A stretch of DNA of 64,000 bases from Mycolicibacterium litorale (GTDB taxonomy: Bacteria > Actinomycetota > Actinomycetes > Mycobacteriales > Mycobacteriaceae). Below, piece after piece: positions 38,309 to 46,744 of the stretch. The notes beneath the pieces are model-generated. The model was not told the DNA's origin, made no database searches, and saw only the letters and a program-made list of their open reading frames with translations. The stretch lies in NCBI RefSeq assembly GCF_014218295.1, contig NZ_AP023287.1, positions 1,302,001-1,366,000 on the forward strand, written 5' to 3'. Made by a program: the position numbers and the translations under genes. Numbering within the stretch: the stretch's first letter is position 1; every line of letters starts with the position of its first letter.

Positions 38309-39490
38309 ATGCCCACAGCCACCGCGTCGAGCAGCGTCGAAGACGCCGTCCACCGACGCCGGGGCAATCTGGTCGAGCTGTCGCACGCCATCCACGCCGA
38401 ACCGGAGCTGGCGTTCGCCGAGTACCGCAGCTGCGCGAAGACTCAGGTACTGGTCGCGGAGTACGGGTTCGAGATGACCACCGCCGCCGGTGGCCTCGAC
38501 ACGGCGTTCCGCGCCTCCTACGGCAGCGGGCCGCTGGTGGTCGGGGTGTGTGCGGAGTACGACGCGCTTCCCGGTATCGGCCACGCGTGCGGCCACAACA
38601 TCATCGCGGCCTCGGCTGTCGGGACCGCGCTGGCGCTCGCCGACGTCGCCGACGAGCTGGGGCTGACGGTGGTGCTGATCGGTACGCCCGCCGAGGAGAC
38701 CGGTGGCGGGAAGGTGCTGCTGCTCGAGGCCGGCGTGTTCGACGACGTCGCGGTGGCCGTGATGCTGCACCCGGGCCCGGTCGACATCGCCGCCGCGCGG
38801 TCACTGGCGCTGTCGGAGGTCGACGTCGCCTACACCGGCCGTGAATCGCATGCGGCCGTGGCGCCGCACCTGGGGCTGAACGCCGGGGACGCCGTCACCG
38901 TCGCGCAGGTCGCGATCGGACTGCTGCGCCAGCAGCTCGCGCCCGGGCAGATGGTGCACGGCATCGTCACCGACGGCGGGCAGGCCACCAACGTCATCCC
39001 GGCTCGTACCGGGCTGCGCTACACCATGCGGGCCACTGATTCGGCCGCACTGCGCGAGCTCGAGGAGCGGATGGCGGGCTGCTTCCAGGCGGGTGCGGTC
39101 GCGACCGGCTGTGACTACGAGGTCGCCGAGACCGCACCGGCCTACGCCGAGCTCACCCCCGACCGCTGGCTGGCCGGGGTGTTCCGCGACGAGATGGAGC
39201 GCGTCGGCCGCCGGCCGGTGCCCGCCGAGGCCGAGGCCGCGCTGCCGCTCGGCAGCACCGACATGGGCAACGTCACCCAGGTCGTGCCCGGTATCCACCC
39301 GGTGGTGGGCGTCGACGCCGGCGGTGCGTCGATCCACCAGCCGGCGTTCACCGCTGCGGCGGCGGGACCCAGCGCGGACAAGGCCGTCATCGAGGGTGCG
39401 ATCATGTTGGCGCGCACCGTGGTTCGTCTCGCCGAGACGCCCGCGGAGCGCGACCGGGTGCTGGAGCGGCAGGAAAGGCGGGCGTCGTGA
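38309..39490 (+). CDS. amiB1: M20-family amidohydrolase (AmiB1-like)
   Basis: This 393-residue zinc amidohydrolase/aminoacylase-type peptidase shows AEPELAFAEYRS at the start, the metal site CAEYDALPGIGHACGHN, TPAEETGGGK (catalytic/ligand glutamates), and a dimerisation lid with HGIVTDGGQATNVIP. It resembles AbgB/indole-acetyl hydrolase-type M20D enzymes; the amide substrate is not known. Its start lies ten bases after the tandem repeat array, and its stop overlaps the next amidohydrolase start (GTGA), so the two are co-translated (Rv3306c-Rv3305c order). Confidence 0.9.
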   Translation: MPTATASSSVEDAVHRRRGNLVELSHAIHAEPELAFAEYRSCAKTQVLVAEYGFEMTTAAGGLDTAFRASYGSGPLVVGVCAEYDALPGIGHACGHNIIAASAVGTALALADVADELGLTVVLIGTPAEETGGGKVLLLEAGVFDDVAVAVMLHPGPVDIAAARSLALSEVDVAYTGRESHAAVAPHLGLNAGDAVTVAQVAIGLLRQQLAPGQMVHGIVTDGGQATNVIPARTGLRYTMRATDSAALRELEERMAGCFQAGAVATGCDYEVAETAPAYAELTPDRWLAGVFRDEMERVGRRPVPAEAEAALPLGSTDMGNVTQVVPGIHPVVGVDAGGASIHQPAFTAAAAGPSADKAVIEGAIMLARTVVRLAETPAERDRVLERQERRAS

Positions 39491-40662
39491 GCGTGCTCAA
39501 ACATGCCGCGGCGCGTTGGCTGTCGGACCACTACGACGAACTGGTGCAGTGGCGCCGCCACATCCACGCCCACCCGGAACTGGGCCGCCAGGAGTTCGCG
39601 ACCACCCAGTTCGTCGGCGCCCGCCTGGCCGATGCCGGCCTCAACCCCAAGGTGCTGCCCGGCGGAACGGGGCTGACCTGCGATTTCGGTCCCGACCACG
39701 GTCCGCGCATCGCGTTGCGCGCCGACATGGACGCGTTGCCGATGGCCGAGCGCACCGGGTTGCCGTTCTCGTCGACCGTGCCGAACGTGGCGCACGCCTG
39801 CGGCCACGACGGCCACACCGCGGTGCTGCTCGGCGCCGCGATGGCGCTGGCGTCGGTGCCCGAACTGCCCGTCGGCGTGCGGCTGATCTTCCAGGCGGCC
39901 GAGGAGCTGATGCCGGGCGGCGCGATCGACGCGATCGCGGCCGGGGCGCTCAGCGGGGTGTCGCGCATCTTCGCGCTGCACTGCGATCCGCGGCTCGCGG
40001 TCGGGCGGGTCGCGGTGCGCCCCGGACCCATCACCTCGGCCGCCGATCAGGTCGAGGTGACGTTGCAGTCGCCGGGCGGGCACACCTCCCGGCCGCATCT
40101 GACCGGCGACCTGGTCTACGGGCTGGGCACGTTGATCACCGGCGTGCCGGGTGTGCTGTCGCGCCGCATCGACCCCCGCAACAGCACGGTGATGGTGTGG
40201 GGTGCGGTCAACGCCGGGGTCGCGGCCAACGCGATCCCGCAGAGCGGCACGCTGGCCGGTACCATCCGCACCGCATCGCGCGAGACCTGGGTGACGCTGG
40301 AATCGATTGTGCGGGAGACGGTTTCGTCGCTGCTCGCCCCGCTGGGCATCGAGTACAGCCTGCAGTACCGCCAGGGCGTGCCGCCGGTGGTGAACGAGGA
40401 GATCGCCACCCGCGTGCTGATGCACGCGATCGAGGAGATCGGCCCGGACGTGCTGGCCGACACCCGTCAGTCCGGCGGCGGTGAGGACTTTTCCTGGTAC
40501 CTCGAGGAGGTGCCGGGTGCGATGGCGCGCCTCGGAGTGTGGAGCGGCCGGGGTCCGCAGCTCGACCTGCACCAGCCGACGTTCGACCTCGACGAGCGCG
40601 CGCTCGGCGTCGGGGTGCGGCTGATGGTCAACATCGTCGAGCAGGCCGCCGCGCTCACCTGA
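39487..40662 (+). CDS. amiA1: M20-family amidohydrolase (AmiA1-like)
   Basis: This 391-residue paralogue of the preceding gene belongs to the hippurate hydrolase / N-acyl amino acid amidohydrolase group. RRHIHAHPELGRQEFATTQF, the metal site LRADMDALPMAE and HACGHDGHTAVLLGAA, QAAEELMPGGA and SGGGEDFSWYLEEVPGAM are all standard. The GTG start overlaps amiB1. The pair probably hydrolyses N-acylated amino acids or peptidoglycan-derived amides in the cytosol; the different metal-site details suggest different substrates. Confidence 0.92.
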   Translation: MSVLKHAAARWLSDHYDELVQWRRHIHAHPELGRQEFATTQFVGARLADAGLNPKVLPGGTGLTCDFGPDHGPRIALRADMDALPMAERTGLPFSSTVPNVAHACGHDGHTAVLLGAAMALASVPELPVGVRLIFQAAEELMPGGAIDAIAAGALSGVSRIFALHCDPRLAVGRVAVRPGPITSAADQVEVTLQSPGGHTSRPHLTGDLVYGLGTLITGVPGVLSRRIDPRNSTVMVWGAVNAGVAANAIPQSGTLAGTIRTASRETWVTLESIVRETVSSLLAPLGIEYSLQYRQGVPPVVNEEIATRVLMHAIEEIGPDVLADTRQSGGGEDFSWYLEEVPGAMARLGVWSGRGPQLDLHQPTFDLDERALGVGVRLMVNIVEQAAALT

Positions 40663-40675
40663 CGCCAGGCTGGCT

Positions 40676-40740
40676 GCGCGAGCGTGCGTGTCTGTCCACG
40701 ACTCGCCGCGGCCCGGGCAGCACTTCGCGCACGCTCGCGC
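40676..40740. repeat. inverted repeat D, left flank of the DUF4032 gene
   Basis: GCGCGAGCGTGCG and CGCACGCTCGCGC are a perfect 13-bp inverted pair with 39 bases between. The first 27 bases recur in inverted orientation on the other side of the gene (24 of 27 identical; see element E). It lies 13 bases after the amiA1 stop and may also act as its terminator. Confidence 0.8.
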
Positions 40741-40765
40741 CGCCAGAAGTGAGAGGCTGGCTCTC

Positions 40766-42034
40766 ATGGCCGTGCCCGAACTGCGGCTGCGCACTCCCGG
40801 CGCGGGGCTGCTCGCGCTGCCCTGGGACCGTCCGCTGTCCGAGTGGTCGGTGCCCGACGTGCCGCTGCGCGACATCGCCGTCGGCCCGAGCCGGCACCTG
40901 GTGAAGTTCGTCGCCTGCGACGGCGCACTGTGGGCGGTCAAAGAGCTGCCGCCGCGCATCGCCGACAAGGAGTACGGCGTGCTCGGCGCTCTCGAGGAGT
41001 TGGGCCTGCCCGCGGTGAAGCGGGCCGGGTTGGTCCGCCAGCCCGACTTCGACACCTCGATCCTGGTGACCCGCTTCCTCGACGGGTCGTGGCAGTACCG
41101 GCGGCTGTTCCGCAGGCTGCCGCCCGAGGAACCCAAACACCGGGCGCGGCTGTTCGACGCGATGGCCACCCTGCTGGTCGAACTGCACCGCCACGGCGTC
41201 TTCTGGGGGGACTGTTCGCTGGCCAACACCCTGTTCTCGCGCGACGGTCAGGTGCTGCAGGCGTGGCTGGTCGACGCCGAGACGTCCGAGGTGCACCCCC
41301 GGCTGTCGGACGGTCAACGCCGCCACGACCTCGACATCCTGGTGGAGAACGTCGCCGCCGACCTGATGGACCTCGCCGCCTACCTCGGCTCCTCGGAGGA
41401 GCTGGAGGACACGCTGATCGCCGAAGCGCAGGACATCCCGAACCGCTATCAGCGGCTGTGGGACGTGCTGCACGCCGAACCGGTCTTCGACTTCAGCGAC
41501 CGGTACCGCGTCGAGGGCACGATCCGCCGGCTCAACGAGCTGGGCTTCGCCGTCGAAGAGGTCACCCTGCAACCCGTCAGCGACACGGCATCGGACCGGC
41601 TGCGATTGCACGTCGCCGTGGGCGACCGACGCTTCCACGCCGAACGGCTGCGCGCGCTGACCGGGCTGGACGTCGGGGAGGGGCAGGCCCGCACGCTGCT
41701 CGGCGATCTGCAGACGTTCCAGGCGCAACTCGCCCAGGAGGTCGGCCACGACGTCGACGATGCGACGGCGGCTCAGCTGTGGGTCAGAGAGGTCGCCACG
41801 CCCACCATGCACCGCGCGCACAAGGCGATCGGCCGCGCGGGCACGCCGATCCAGGCGTTCTGCGATCTGCTCGAGGTGCGCTGGTTGCTCAGCGAACGCG
41901 CGGGCCGCGACGTCGGCACCGACCAGGCTCTCGTCGCGATGGCGCGCGACGTCATCCCGCCGGATTCGGCGGCCAAGATGGCGGTCGCGGAGGTCCCGAC
42001 GCAGCCCATGCCGGTGATCGAACTCGACGACTGA
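40766..42034 (+). CDS. DUF4032 kinase-like protein
   Basis: This 422-residue soluble protein has a protein-kinase-like lobe: VKELPPRIADKEYGVL (candidate Lys), then HRHGVFWGDCSLANTLF resembling the catalytic loop of aminoglycoside-phosphotransferase-type kinases (His, Asp, Asn), and AWLVDAETSEV as a DFG-like metal site. The C-terminal 200 residues are the DUF4032 region with no known role. What it phosphorylates, if anything, is unknown. The ATG was chosen because the conserved domain starts soon after. It is flanked by inverted copies of a palindromic repeat, making it a self-contained unit. Confidence 0.75.
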   Translation: MAVPELRLRTPGAGLLALPWDRPLSEWSVPDVPLRDIAVGPSRHLVKFVACDGALWAVKELPPRIADKEYGVLGALEELGLPAVKRAGLVRQPDFDTSILVTRFLDGSWQYRRLFRRLPPEEPKHRARLFDAMATLLVELHRHGVFWGDCSLANTLFSRDGQVLQAWLVDAETSEVHPRLSDGQRRHDLDILVENVAADLMDLAAYLGSSEELEDTLIAEAQDIPNRYQRLWDVLHAEPVFDFSDRYRVEGTIRRLNELGFAVEEVTLQPVSDTASDRLRLHVAVGDRRFHAERLRALTGLDVGEGQARTLLGDLQTFQAQLAQEVGHDVDDATAAQLWVREVATPTMHRAHKAIGRAGTPIQAFCDLLEVRWLLSERAGRDVGTDQALVAMARDVIPPDSAAKMAVAEVPTQPMPVIELDD

Positions 42035-42094
42035 CTGCCGGCGCACGGTCGATCGCGCGCGACGGTGCGCGAATGCCGGTGCATCGACCGGAGT

Positions 42095-42121
42095 GTCGTG
42101 TGCAGACACGCGCGCTCGCGC
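42095..42121. repeat. inverted repeat E, right flank of the DUF4032 gene
   Basis: GTCGTGTGCAGACACGCGCG followed by CTCGCGC is the reverse complement of the left-flank segment with three mismatches. It contains its own small hairpin CGTGT/ACACG. It sits between the DUF4032 stop and the end of the convergent GGCT-like gene. A neighbouring CGGTCGAT/ATCGACCG pair (42046-42085) adds more symmetry. Confidence 0.75.
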
Positions 42122-42133
42122 GAACGAGGTGCG

Positions 42134-42613
42134 TCAGCCCTTGGTGCCGGGCCCGATGCTGCGCGACGGGCGGGTCCGCAGATCGTGCACGTATTCGGCT
42201 GGCGCACCGGCGATTTCGGCGGCATCGGCCATCACTCCGAGGTAGCGCGCCGACGGCAGCCCACCCTCCCAGGCGTCGACGACGTAGAGCCACGCCAGCA
42301 CGGGGTCGGTGTCGGTGTCCGACGACAGCCGGTCGACGCGGCAGCGGATCTTCTTGTGGATGCCGAGCTCCGAACCCTCCCAGCGGTCGAGGTTCTCCTC
42401 GTCCTCCTTGGTCATGTCGTAGAGCACGACGAACACCTTCGACAGCGGATCCTCCACGACGGTGGCGAGCGCGCCCTCCCAGCCGATGTCCTCGCCGCCG
42501 AAGGTCAACCGCCACCCGTGCAGCCATCCGGTTCCGGCCATCGGTGAATGCGGTGCGCGCTCCATCATCTGCTCTGGATGCATGTTCGACCCGTAGGCGG
42601 CGTAGAGCGGCAC
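42134..42613 (-). CDS. gamma-glutamylcyclotransferase-like protein (Rv3304-like)
   Basis: This 159-residue protein begins VPLYAAYGSNMHPEQM, the YxxYGSN substrate loop of the GGCT/AIG2-like fold. The fold continues with the WRLTFGG and VFVVLYDMTKEDEENLDRWEG (likely catalytic Glu) blocks. The family cyclises gamma-glutamyl compounds to oxoproline, but many members act on unknown substrates. The GTG start coincides with the conserved N-terminus and gives the same length as Rv3304. It is divergent from lpdA, as in M. tuberculosis. Confidence 0.8.
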   Translation of the reverse strand: MPLYAAYGSNMHPEQMMERAPHSPMAGTGWLHGWRLTFGGEDIGWEGALATVVEDPLSKVFVVLYDMTKEDEENLDRWEGSELGIHKKIRCRVDRLSSDTDTDPVLAWLYVVDAWEGGLPSARYLGVMADAAEIAGAPAEYVHDLRTRPSRSIGPGTKG

Positions 42614-42702
42614 GGTAGGAGAGCTTAACCGGCCACCGGGCCGCCGCGACCGGAAGCATCCGGCCACCGCGCACCGGTACGCCGACCCGCTAGATTGTGG
42701 GC

Positions 42703-44124
42703 GTGGCAACCCGCATCGTGATCATCGGCGGCGGGCCCGCCGGCTATGAGGCGGCCCTTGTTGCCGCGAACAGAGGCGTCGACGGCTCCGATGTGCACGT
42801 CACCGTCATCGACTCCGACGGGGTGGGTGGCGCCTGCGTGCTCTACGACTGCGTGCCGTCCAAGACGTTCATCGCCTCCACCGGGGTGCGCACCGAACTG
42901 CGCCGCGCCTCCGGACTCGGGATCGACATCAGCGTCGAGGACGCGAAGATCTCGCTGCCGCAGATCCACAACCGCGTCAAGACGCTGGCCCGGTCGCAGT
43001 CCGCCGACATCGGCAGCCAGCTCCTGCGTGAGGGGGTGACGGTGATCGCCGGCCGCGGTGAGCTGGTCGACGACGCGCCGGGCCTGGCCCAGCACCGCGT
43101 CAAGGTCACCACCAACGACGGTAAGACCGGTGTGCTCAAGGCCGACGTCGTGCTCATCGCCACCGGCGCCAGCCCGCGGGTGCTGCCCAACGCGGTGCCC
43201 GACGGGGAGCGCATCCTGACCTGGCGGCAGCTCTACGACCTCACCGAGCTGCCCGAACACCTGGTGATCGTCGGCTCCGGCGTCACCGGCGCGGAGTTCT
43301 GCAACGCCTACACCGAACTCGGTGTCACGGTGACCGTGGTCGCCAGCCGCGACCAGATCCTGCCGCACGAGGACAGCGATGCCGCCGCGGCGCTGGAGGA
43401 GGTCTTCGCCGAACGCGGCGTGACCCTGGTCAAGAACGCCCGCGCCGAATCGGTCACCCGCACCGCCGACGGGGTGAAGGTGCAGATCGCCGACGGCCGC
43501 TGCGTCGAGGGCAGCCACGCCCTGATGACGGTCGGTTCGGTGCCGAACTCCACGGGTCTCGGGCTGGAGCGGGTCGGTATCGAGCTGGGCCGCGGCGGCT
43601 ACATCCCCGTCGACCGGGTGTCGCGCACGACGGCGTCGGGCATCTACGCCGCCGGTGACTGCACCGGCCTGCTGCCGCTGGCGTCGGTCGCCGCCATGCA
43701 GGGGCGCATCGCGATGTACCACGCGCTCGGCGAAGGCGTCGCCCCGATCCGGCTGCGGACGGTCGCGTCGGCCACCTTCACCCGGCCGGAGATCGGCGCC
43801 GTCGGCATCCCGCAGACCGCGATCGACGACGGCAGCGTCCCCGCCCGCACGCTGATGCTGCCGCTGAACACCAACGCCCGCGCCAAGATGTCCCTGCTGC
43901 GGCACGGCTTCGTCAAGATCTTCTGCCGTCCGGCGACCGGCGTGGTGATCGGCGGCGTCGTGGTGGCCCCGATCGCCTCGGAACTGATCCTGCCGATCGC
44001 GCTGGCGGTGCAGAACCGCATCTCGGTCACCGACCTCGCGCAGACGCTGTCGGTGTATCCATCGCTGTCCGGTTCGATCGTCGAGGCCGCGCGTCGTCTC
44101 ATGGCACACGACGATCTGGACTGA
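42703..44124 (+). CDS. lpdA: LpdA-type flavoprotein NAD(P)H quinone reductase
   Basis: This 473-residue two-dinucleotide-binding flavoprotein is related to dihydrolipoamide dehydrogenase. FAD motif IVIIGGGPAGYEAAL, second nucleotide motif LVIVGSGVTGAEFC, and TASGIYAAGDCTGLLPLAS are present. Unlike what I recall for M. tuberculosis LpdA (GGAAVLDDC), both redox cysteines are kept here: C45 and C50 in GGACVLYDCVPSK. The His of the C-terminal catalytic dyad is replaced by Tyr (VYPSLSGSIVEA), so lipoamide activity is unlikely. GTG at the second of two in-frame GTGs fits the family start. It heads lpdA-glpD2-pseudouridine synthase-MOSC. Confidence 0.9.
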   Translation: MATRIVIIGGGPAGYEAALVAANRGVDGSDVHVTVIDSDGVGGACVLYDCVPSKTFIASTGVRTELRRASGLGIDISVEDAKISLPQIHNRVKTLARSQSADIGSQLLREGVTVIAGRGELVDDAPGLAQHRVKVTTNDGKTGVLKADVVLIATGASPRVLPNAVPDGERILTWRQLYDLTELPEHLVIVGSGVTGAEFCNAYTELGVTVTVVASRDQILPHEDSDAAAALEEVFAERGVTLVKNARAESVTRTADGVKVQIADGRCVEGSHALMTVGSVPNSTGLGLERVGIELGRGGYIPVDRVSRTTASGIYAAGDCTGLLPLASVAAMQGRIAMYHALGEGVAPIRLRTVASATFTRPEIGAVGIPQTAIDDGSVPARTLMLPLNTNARAKMSLLRHGFVKIFCRPATGVVIGGVVVAPIASELILPIALAVQNRISVTDLAQTLSVYPSLSGSIVEAARRLMAHDDLD

Positions 44125-44144
44125 CGGCACGTAGCCTGGGAACG

Positions 44145-45884
44145 GTGAGTGACCCGATCGCAGGGAACGGGCAGACTTTGCTCGGCCCTGAACAGCGGGC
44201 CGAGGCCTGGCAGCGGCTCGGCAGCGAACAGTTCGACGTCGTCGTGATCGGCGGGGGTGTGGTCGGCGCGGGCGCCGCGCTCGACGCCGCCACCCGTGGA
44301 CTCAAGGTCGCACTGGTCGAGGCGCGTGACTTCGCCTCCGGCACGTCGAGCCGCAGCAGCAAGATGTTCCACGGCGGGCTGCGCTACCTAGAACAGCTCG
44401 AATTCGGGTTGGTGCGGGAGGCGCTGCACGAGCGCGAGTTGTCGCTGACCACGCTGGCGCCGCACCTGGTCAAACCGCTGCCGTTCCTCTTCCCGCTGAC
44501 CAACAGGTGGTGGGAGCGCCCCTACATCGCGGCGGGCATCTTCCTCTACGACCAGCTCGGCGGCGCCAAATCCGTTCCGGCGCAGAAACACCTCACCAAG
44601 TCCGGGGCGCTGCGGCTGGCGCCGGGTCTCAAACGCAGCTCGCTGATCGGCGGGATCCGCTACTTCGACACCGTCGTCGACGACGCCCGGCACACCATGA
44701 CCGTCGCGCGCACGGCCGCCCACTACGGCGCGGTGGTGCGCACCTCCACGCAGGTGGTGAACCTGCTGCGCGAGGGTGACCGGGTGATCGGCGTCGCCGT
44801 ACGCGACAGCGAGGACGGTGCGGTCACCGAGGTGCGCGGCCACGTCGTCGTCAACGCCACCGGGGTGTGGACCGACGAGATCCAGGCGCTCTCCCGCCAA
44901 CGCGGGCGGTTCCGGGTGCGTGCGTCGAAGGGGGTGCACATCGTGGTGCCCCGCGACCGGATCGTCAGCGAGGTGGCGATCATCCTTCGGACCGAGAAGT
45001 CGGTTCTGTTCGTGATCCCGTGGGGCACGCACTGGATCATCGGCACCACCGACACCGACTGGAATCTGGACCTGGCGCATCCGGCCGCGACGAAGGCCGA
45101 CATCGACTACCTCCTCGACCACGTCAACACGGTGCTGGCCACCCCGCTGACCCACGACGACATCGACGGCGTCTACGCCGGACTGCGCCCGCTGCTGGCC
45201 GGGGAGAGCGACGACACTTCGAAGCTCTCCCGCGAACACGCGGTCGCCGTGCCTGCCCCGGGGTTGGTGGCGATCGCCGGCGGCAAGTACACCACCTACC
45301 GGGTGATGGGGGAGGACGCGATCGACGCGGCCGCCGAATTCGTTCCCGCCCGGGTGGCGCCGTCGATCACCGAGAAAGTGCCGCTGATGGGCGCCGACGG
45401 CTATTTCGCGCTGATCAACCAGACCCAGAGCGTCGGTGAGCACTACGGTCTGCACCCCTACCGGGTGCGTCATCTGCTCGACCGGTACGGGTCGCTGATC
45501 AGCGAGGTGCTGCAGCAGGCGGAGGGCAGGCCCGACCTCCTCGAACCCATCACCGAGGCGCCGGTGTACCTGAAGGTGGAGGCCCACTACGCCGCGGCCG
45601 CGGAGGGTGCGCTGCACCTCGAGGACATCCTGGCTCGCCGGATGCGCATCTCGATCGAGTATCCGCACCGCGGCGTCGACTGCGCCCGCGAGGTCGCCGA
45701 AGTCGTTGCGCCCGTTCTCGGTTGGACCCCCGAGGACGTCGACCGCGAGGTGGACACCTATTGTGCGCGGGTCGACGCCGAGGTGCGCAGCCAGCAGCAG
45801 CCCGACGACGAATCCGCCGACGCGCTGCGCGCGGCCGCGCCGGAGGCGAGGGCGGAGATCCTGGAACCGGTTCCGCTGCGATGA
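44145..45884 (+). CDS. glpD2: glycerol-3-phosphate dehydrogenase (FAD)
   Basis: This 579-residue enzyme oxidises glycerol-3-phosphate to dihydroxyacetone phosphate at the membrane, feeding electrons to quinone. The FAD motif is FDVVVIGGGVVGAGAALDAATRG, and SSRSSKMFHGGLRYLEQ, the substrate-binding IPWGTHWIIGTTDTDW and VAIAGGKYTTYRVMGEDAIDAA are diagnostic. The C-terminal accessory domain is complete. The start is GTG; the stop overlaps the next gene (ATGA). The close association with lpdA, another flavin quinone reductase, is conserved in mycobacteria. Confidence 0.95.
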   Translation: MSDPIAGNGQTLLGPEQRAEAWQRLGSEQFDVVVIGGGVVGAGAALDAATRGLKVALVEARDFASGTSSRSSKMFHGGLRYLEQLEFGLVREALHERELSLTTLAPHLVKPLPFLFPLTNRWWERPYIAAGIFLYDQLGGAKSVPAQKHLTKSGALRLAPGLKRSSLIGGIRYFDTVVDDARHTMTVARTAAHYGAVVRTSTQVVNLLREGDRVIGVAVRDSEDGAVTEVRGHVVVNATGVWTDEIQALSRQRGRFRVRASKGVHIVVPRDRIVSEVAIILRTEKSVLFVIPWGTHWIIGTTDTDWNLDLAHPAATKADIDYLLDHVNTVLATPLTHDDIDGVYAGLRPLLAGESDDTSKLSREHAVAVPAPGLVAIAGGKYTTYRVMGEDAIDAAAEFVPARVAPSITEKVPLMGADGYFALINQTQSVGEHYGLHPYRVRHLLDRYGSLISEVLQQAEGRPDLLEPITEAPVYLKVEAHYAAAAEGALHLEDILARRMRISIEYPHRGVDCAREVAEVVAPVLGWTPEDVDREVDTYCARVDAEVRSQQQPDDESADALRAAAPEARAEILEPVPLR

Positions 45885-46744
45885 GCCGGGTGCGGCCCGC
45901 CCCGCTTCCGGTGCGTGACGGGCTCGGCCCCGCCCGGGTGCGCCTTCGCGGTGGCGCCGTCCTGGTCGAACTGGCCGACCGCTTCGGTGAGTCGGTGGCG
46001 GCCAAGGTGTTCGGCGGTGAGGTCGTCACCGCCGACGGCGACGTGGTCACTGCGGGCACCGTGTTGCCGCCCGGTGCGCACGTCTACCTGTACCGGGATC
46101 TGCCGCACGAGGTTCCGGTGCCGTTCGCGATGCCGGTGCTGTACCGCGACGAGGACATCGTGGTGGCCGACAAACCGCATTTCCTGGCCACCATGCCGCG
46201 CGGCCGCCACGTCGCCGAGACGGCGGTGGTGCGGTTGCGCCGCGAGCTGGACCTGCCGGAGCTGTGCCCCGCCCACCGTCTCGACCGGCTGACCGCCGGG
46301 GTCCTGCTGTTCACCACTCGCCGTGAGGTCCGCGGGCGCTATCAACGCCTGTTCGCCGAGGGGGCGGTGGGCAAGGTGTACCTGGCGCGTTCGTCGGGTC
46401 GCACCGACGTGGAGCTTCCGACGGTGGTGCGCAGCCGGATCGTCAAGCAGCGCGGCCGGTTACAGGCCTTCGAGGAGACGGGGGAGACCAACGCCGAGAC
46501 GCTGGTCGAACATGTCGCCGGCGATCTCTACCGGCTGACGCCACGGACCGGGCGCACCCATCAACTGCGCGTGCACATGGCCGGGCTGGGCCTGCCGCTG
46601 CGGGGCGACCCGCTCTATCCCGACATCGTCGACGTCGCACCGGACGATTTCACCCAGCCGCTGCAGCTGCTCGCCCACAGCATCGAGTTCGACGACCCGA
46701 TCACCGGTGAGGCGCGGCGCTTCGTCAGTGAACGGACGCTGTGA
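45881..46744 (+). CDS. RluA-family pseudouridine synthase (Rv3300c-like)
   Basis: This 287-residue cytosolic enzyme isomerises uridine in RNA. The catalytic aspartate is in AHRLDRLTAGVLLF, preceded by VLYRDEDIVVADKPHFLA; the RluA C-terminal block RTGRTHQLRVHMAGLGLPLRGDPLYPDI follows. An S4-like N-terminal part is degenerate. The target base, rRNA or tRNA, cannot be told. The ATG overlaps the glpD2 stop, and its own stop overlaps the MOSC start, so the cluster is tightly coupled. Confidence 0.9.
   Translation: MSRVRPAPLPVRDGLGPARVRLRGGAVLVELADRFGESVAAKVFGGEVVTADGDVVTAGTVLPPGAHVYLYRDLPHEVPVPFAMPVLYRDEDIVVADKPHFLATMPRGRHVAETAVVRLRRELDLPELCPAHRLDRLTAGVLLFTTRREVRGRYQRLFAEGAVGKVYLARSSGRTDVELPTVVRSRIVKQRGRLQAFEETGETNAETLVEHVAGDLYRLTPRTGRTHQLRVHMAGLGLPLRGDPLYPDIVDVAPDDFTQPLQLLAHSIEFDDPITGEARRFVSERTL

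Noticed and set aside
38032..38844. A frame translating the 33-bp repeats into SARARSN units
   Set aside because: It opens inside deoD and continues in a non-coding frame of amiB1; the open frame follows from the repeat length being a multiple of three.
39142..41229. A 695-residue minus-strand frame opposite amiA1 and the DUF4032 gene
   Set aside because: Antisense shadow; also crosses the palindromic repeat.
42703..44124. Lipoamide dehydrogenase of a 2-oxoacid complex
   Set aside because: The C-terminal catalytic His is Tyr and the context is glpD2, not a dehydrogenase complex.
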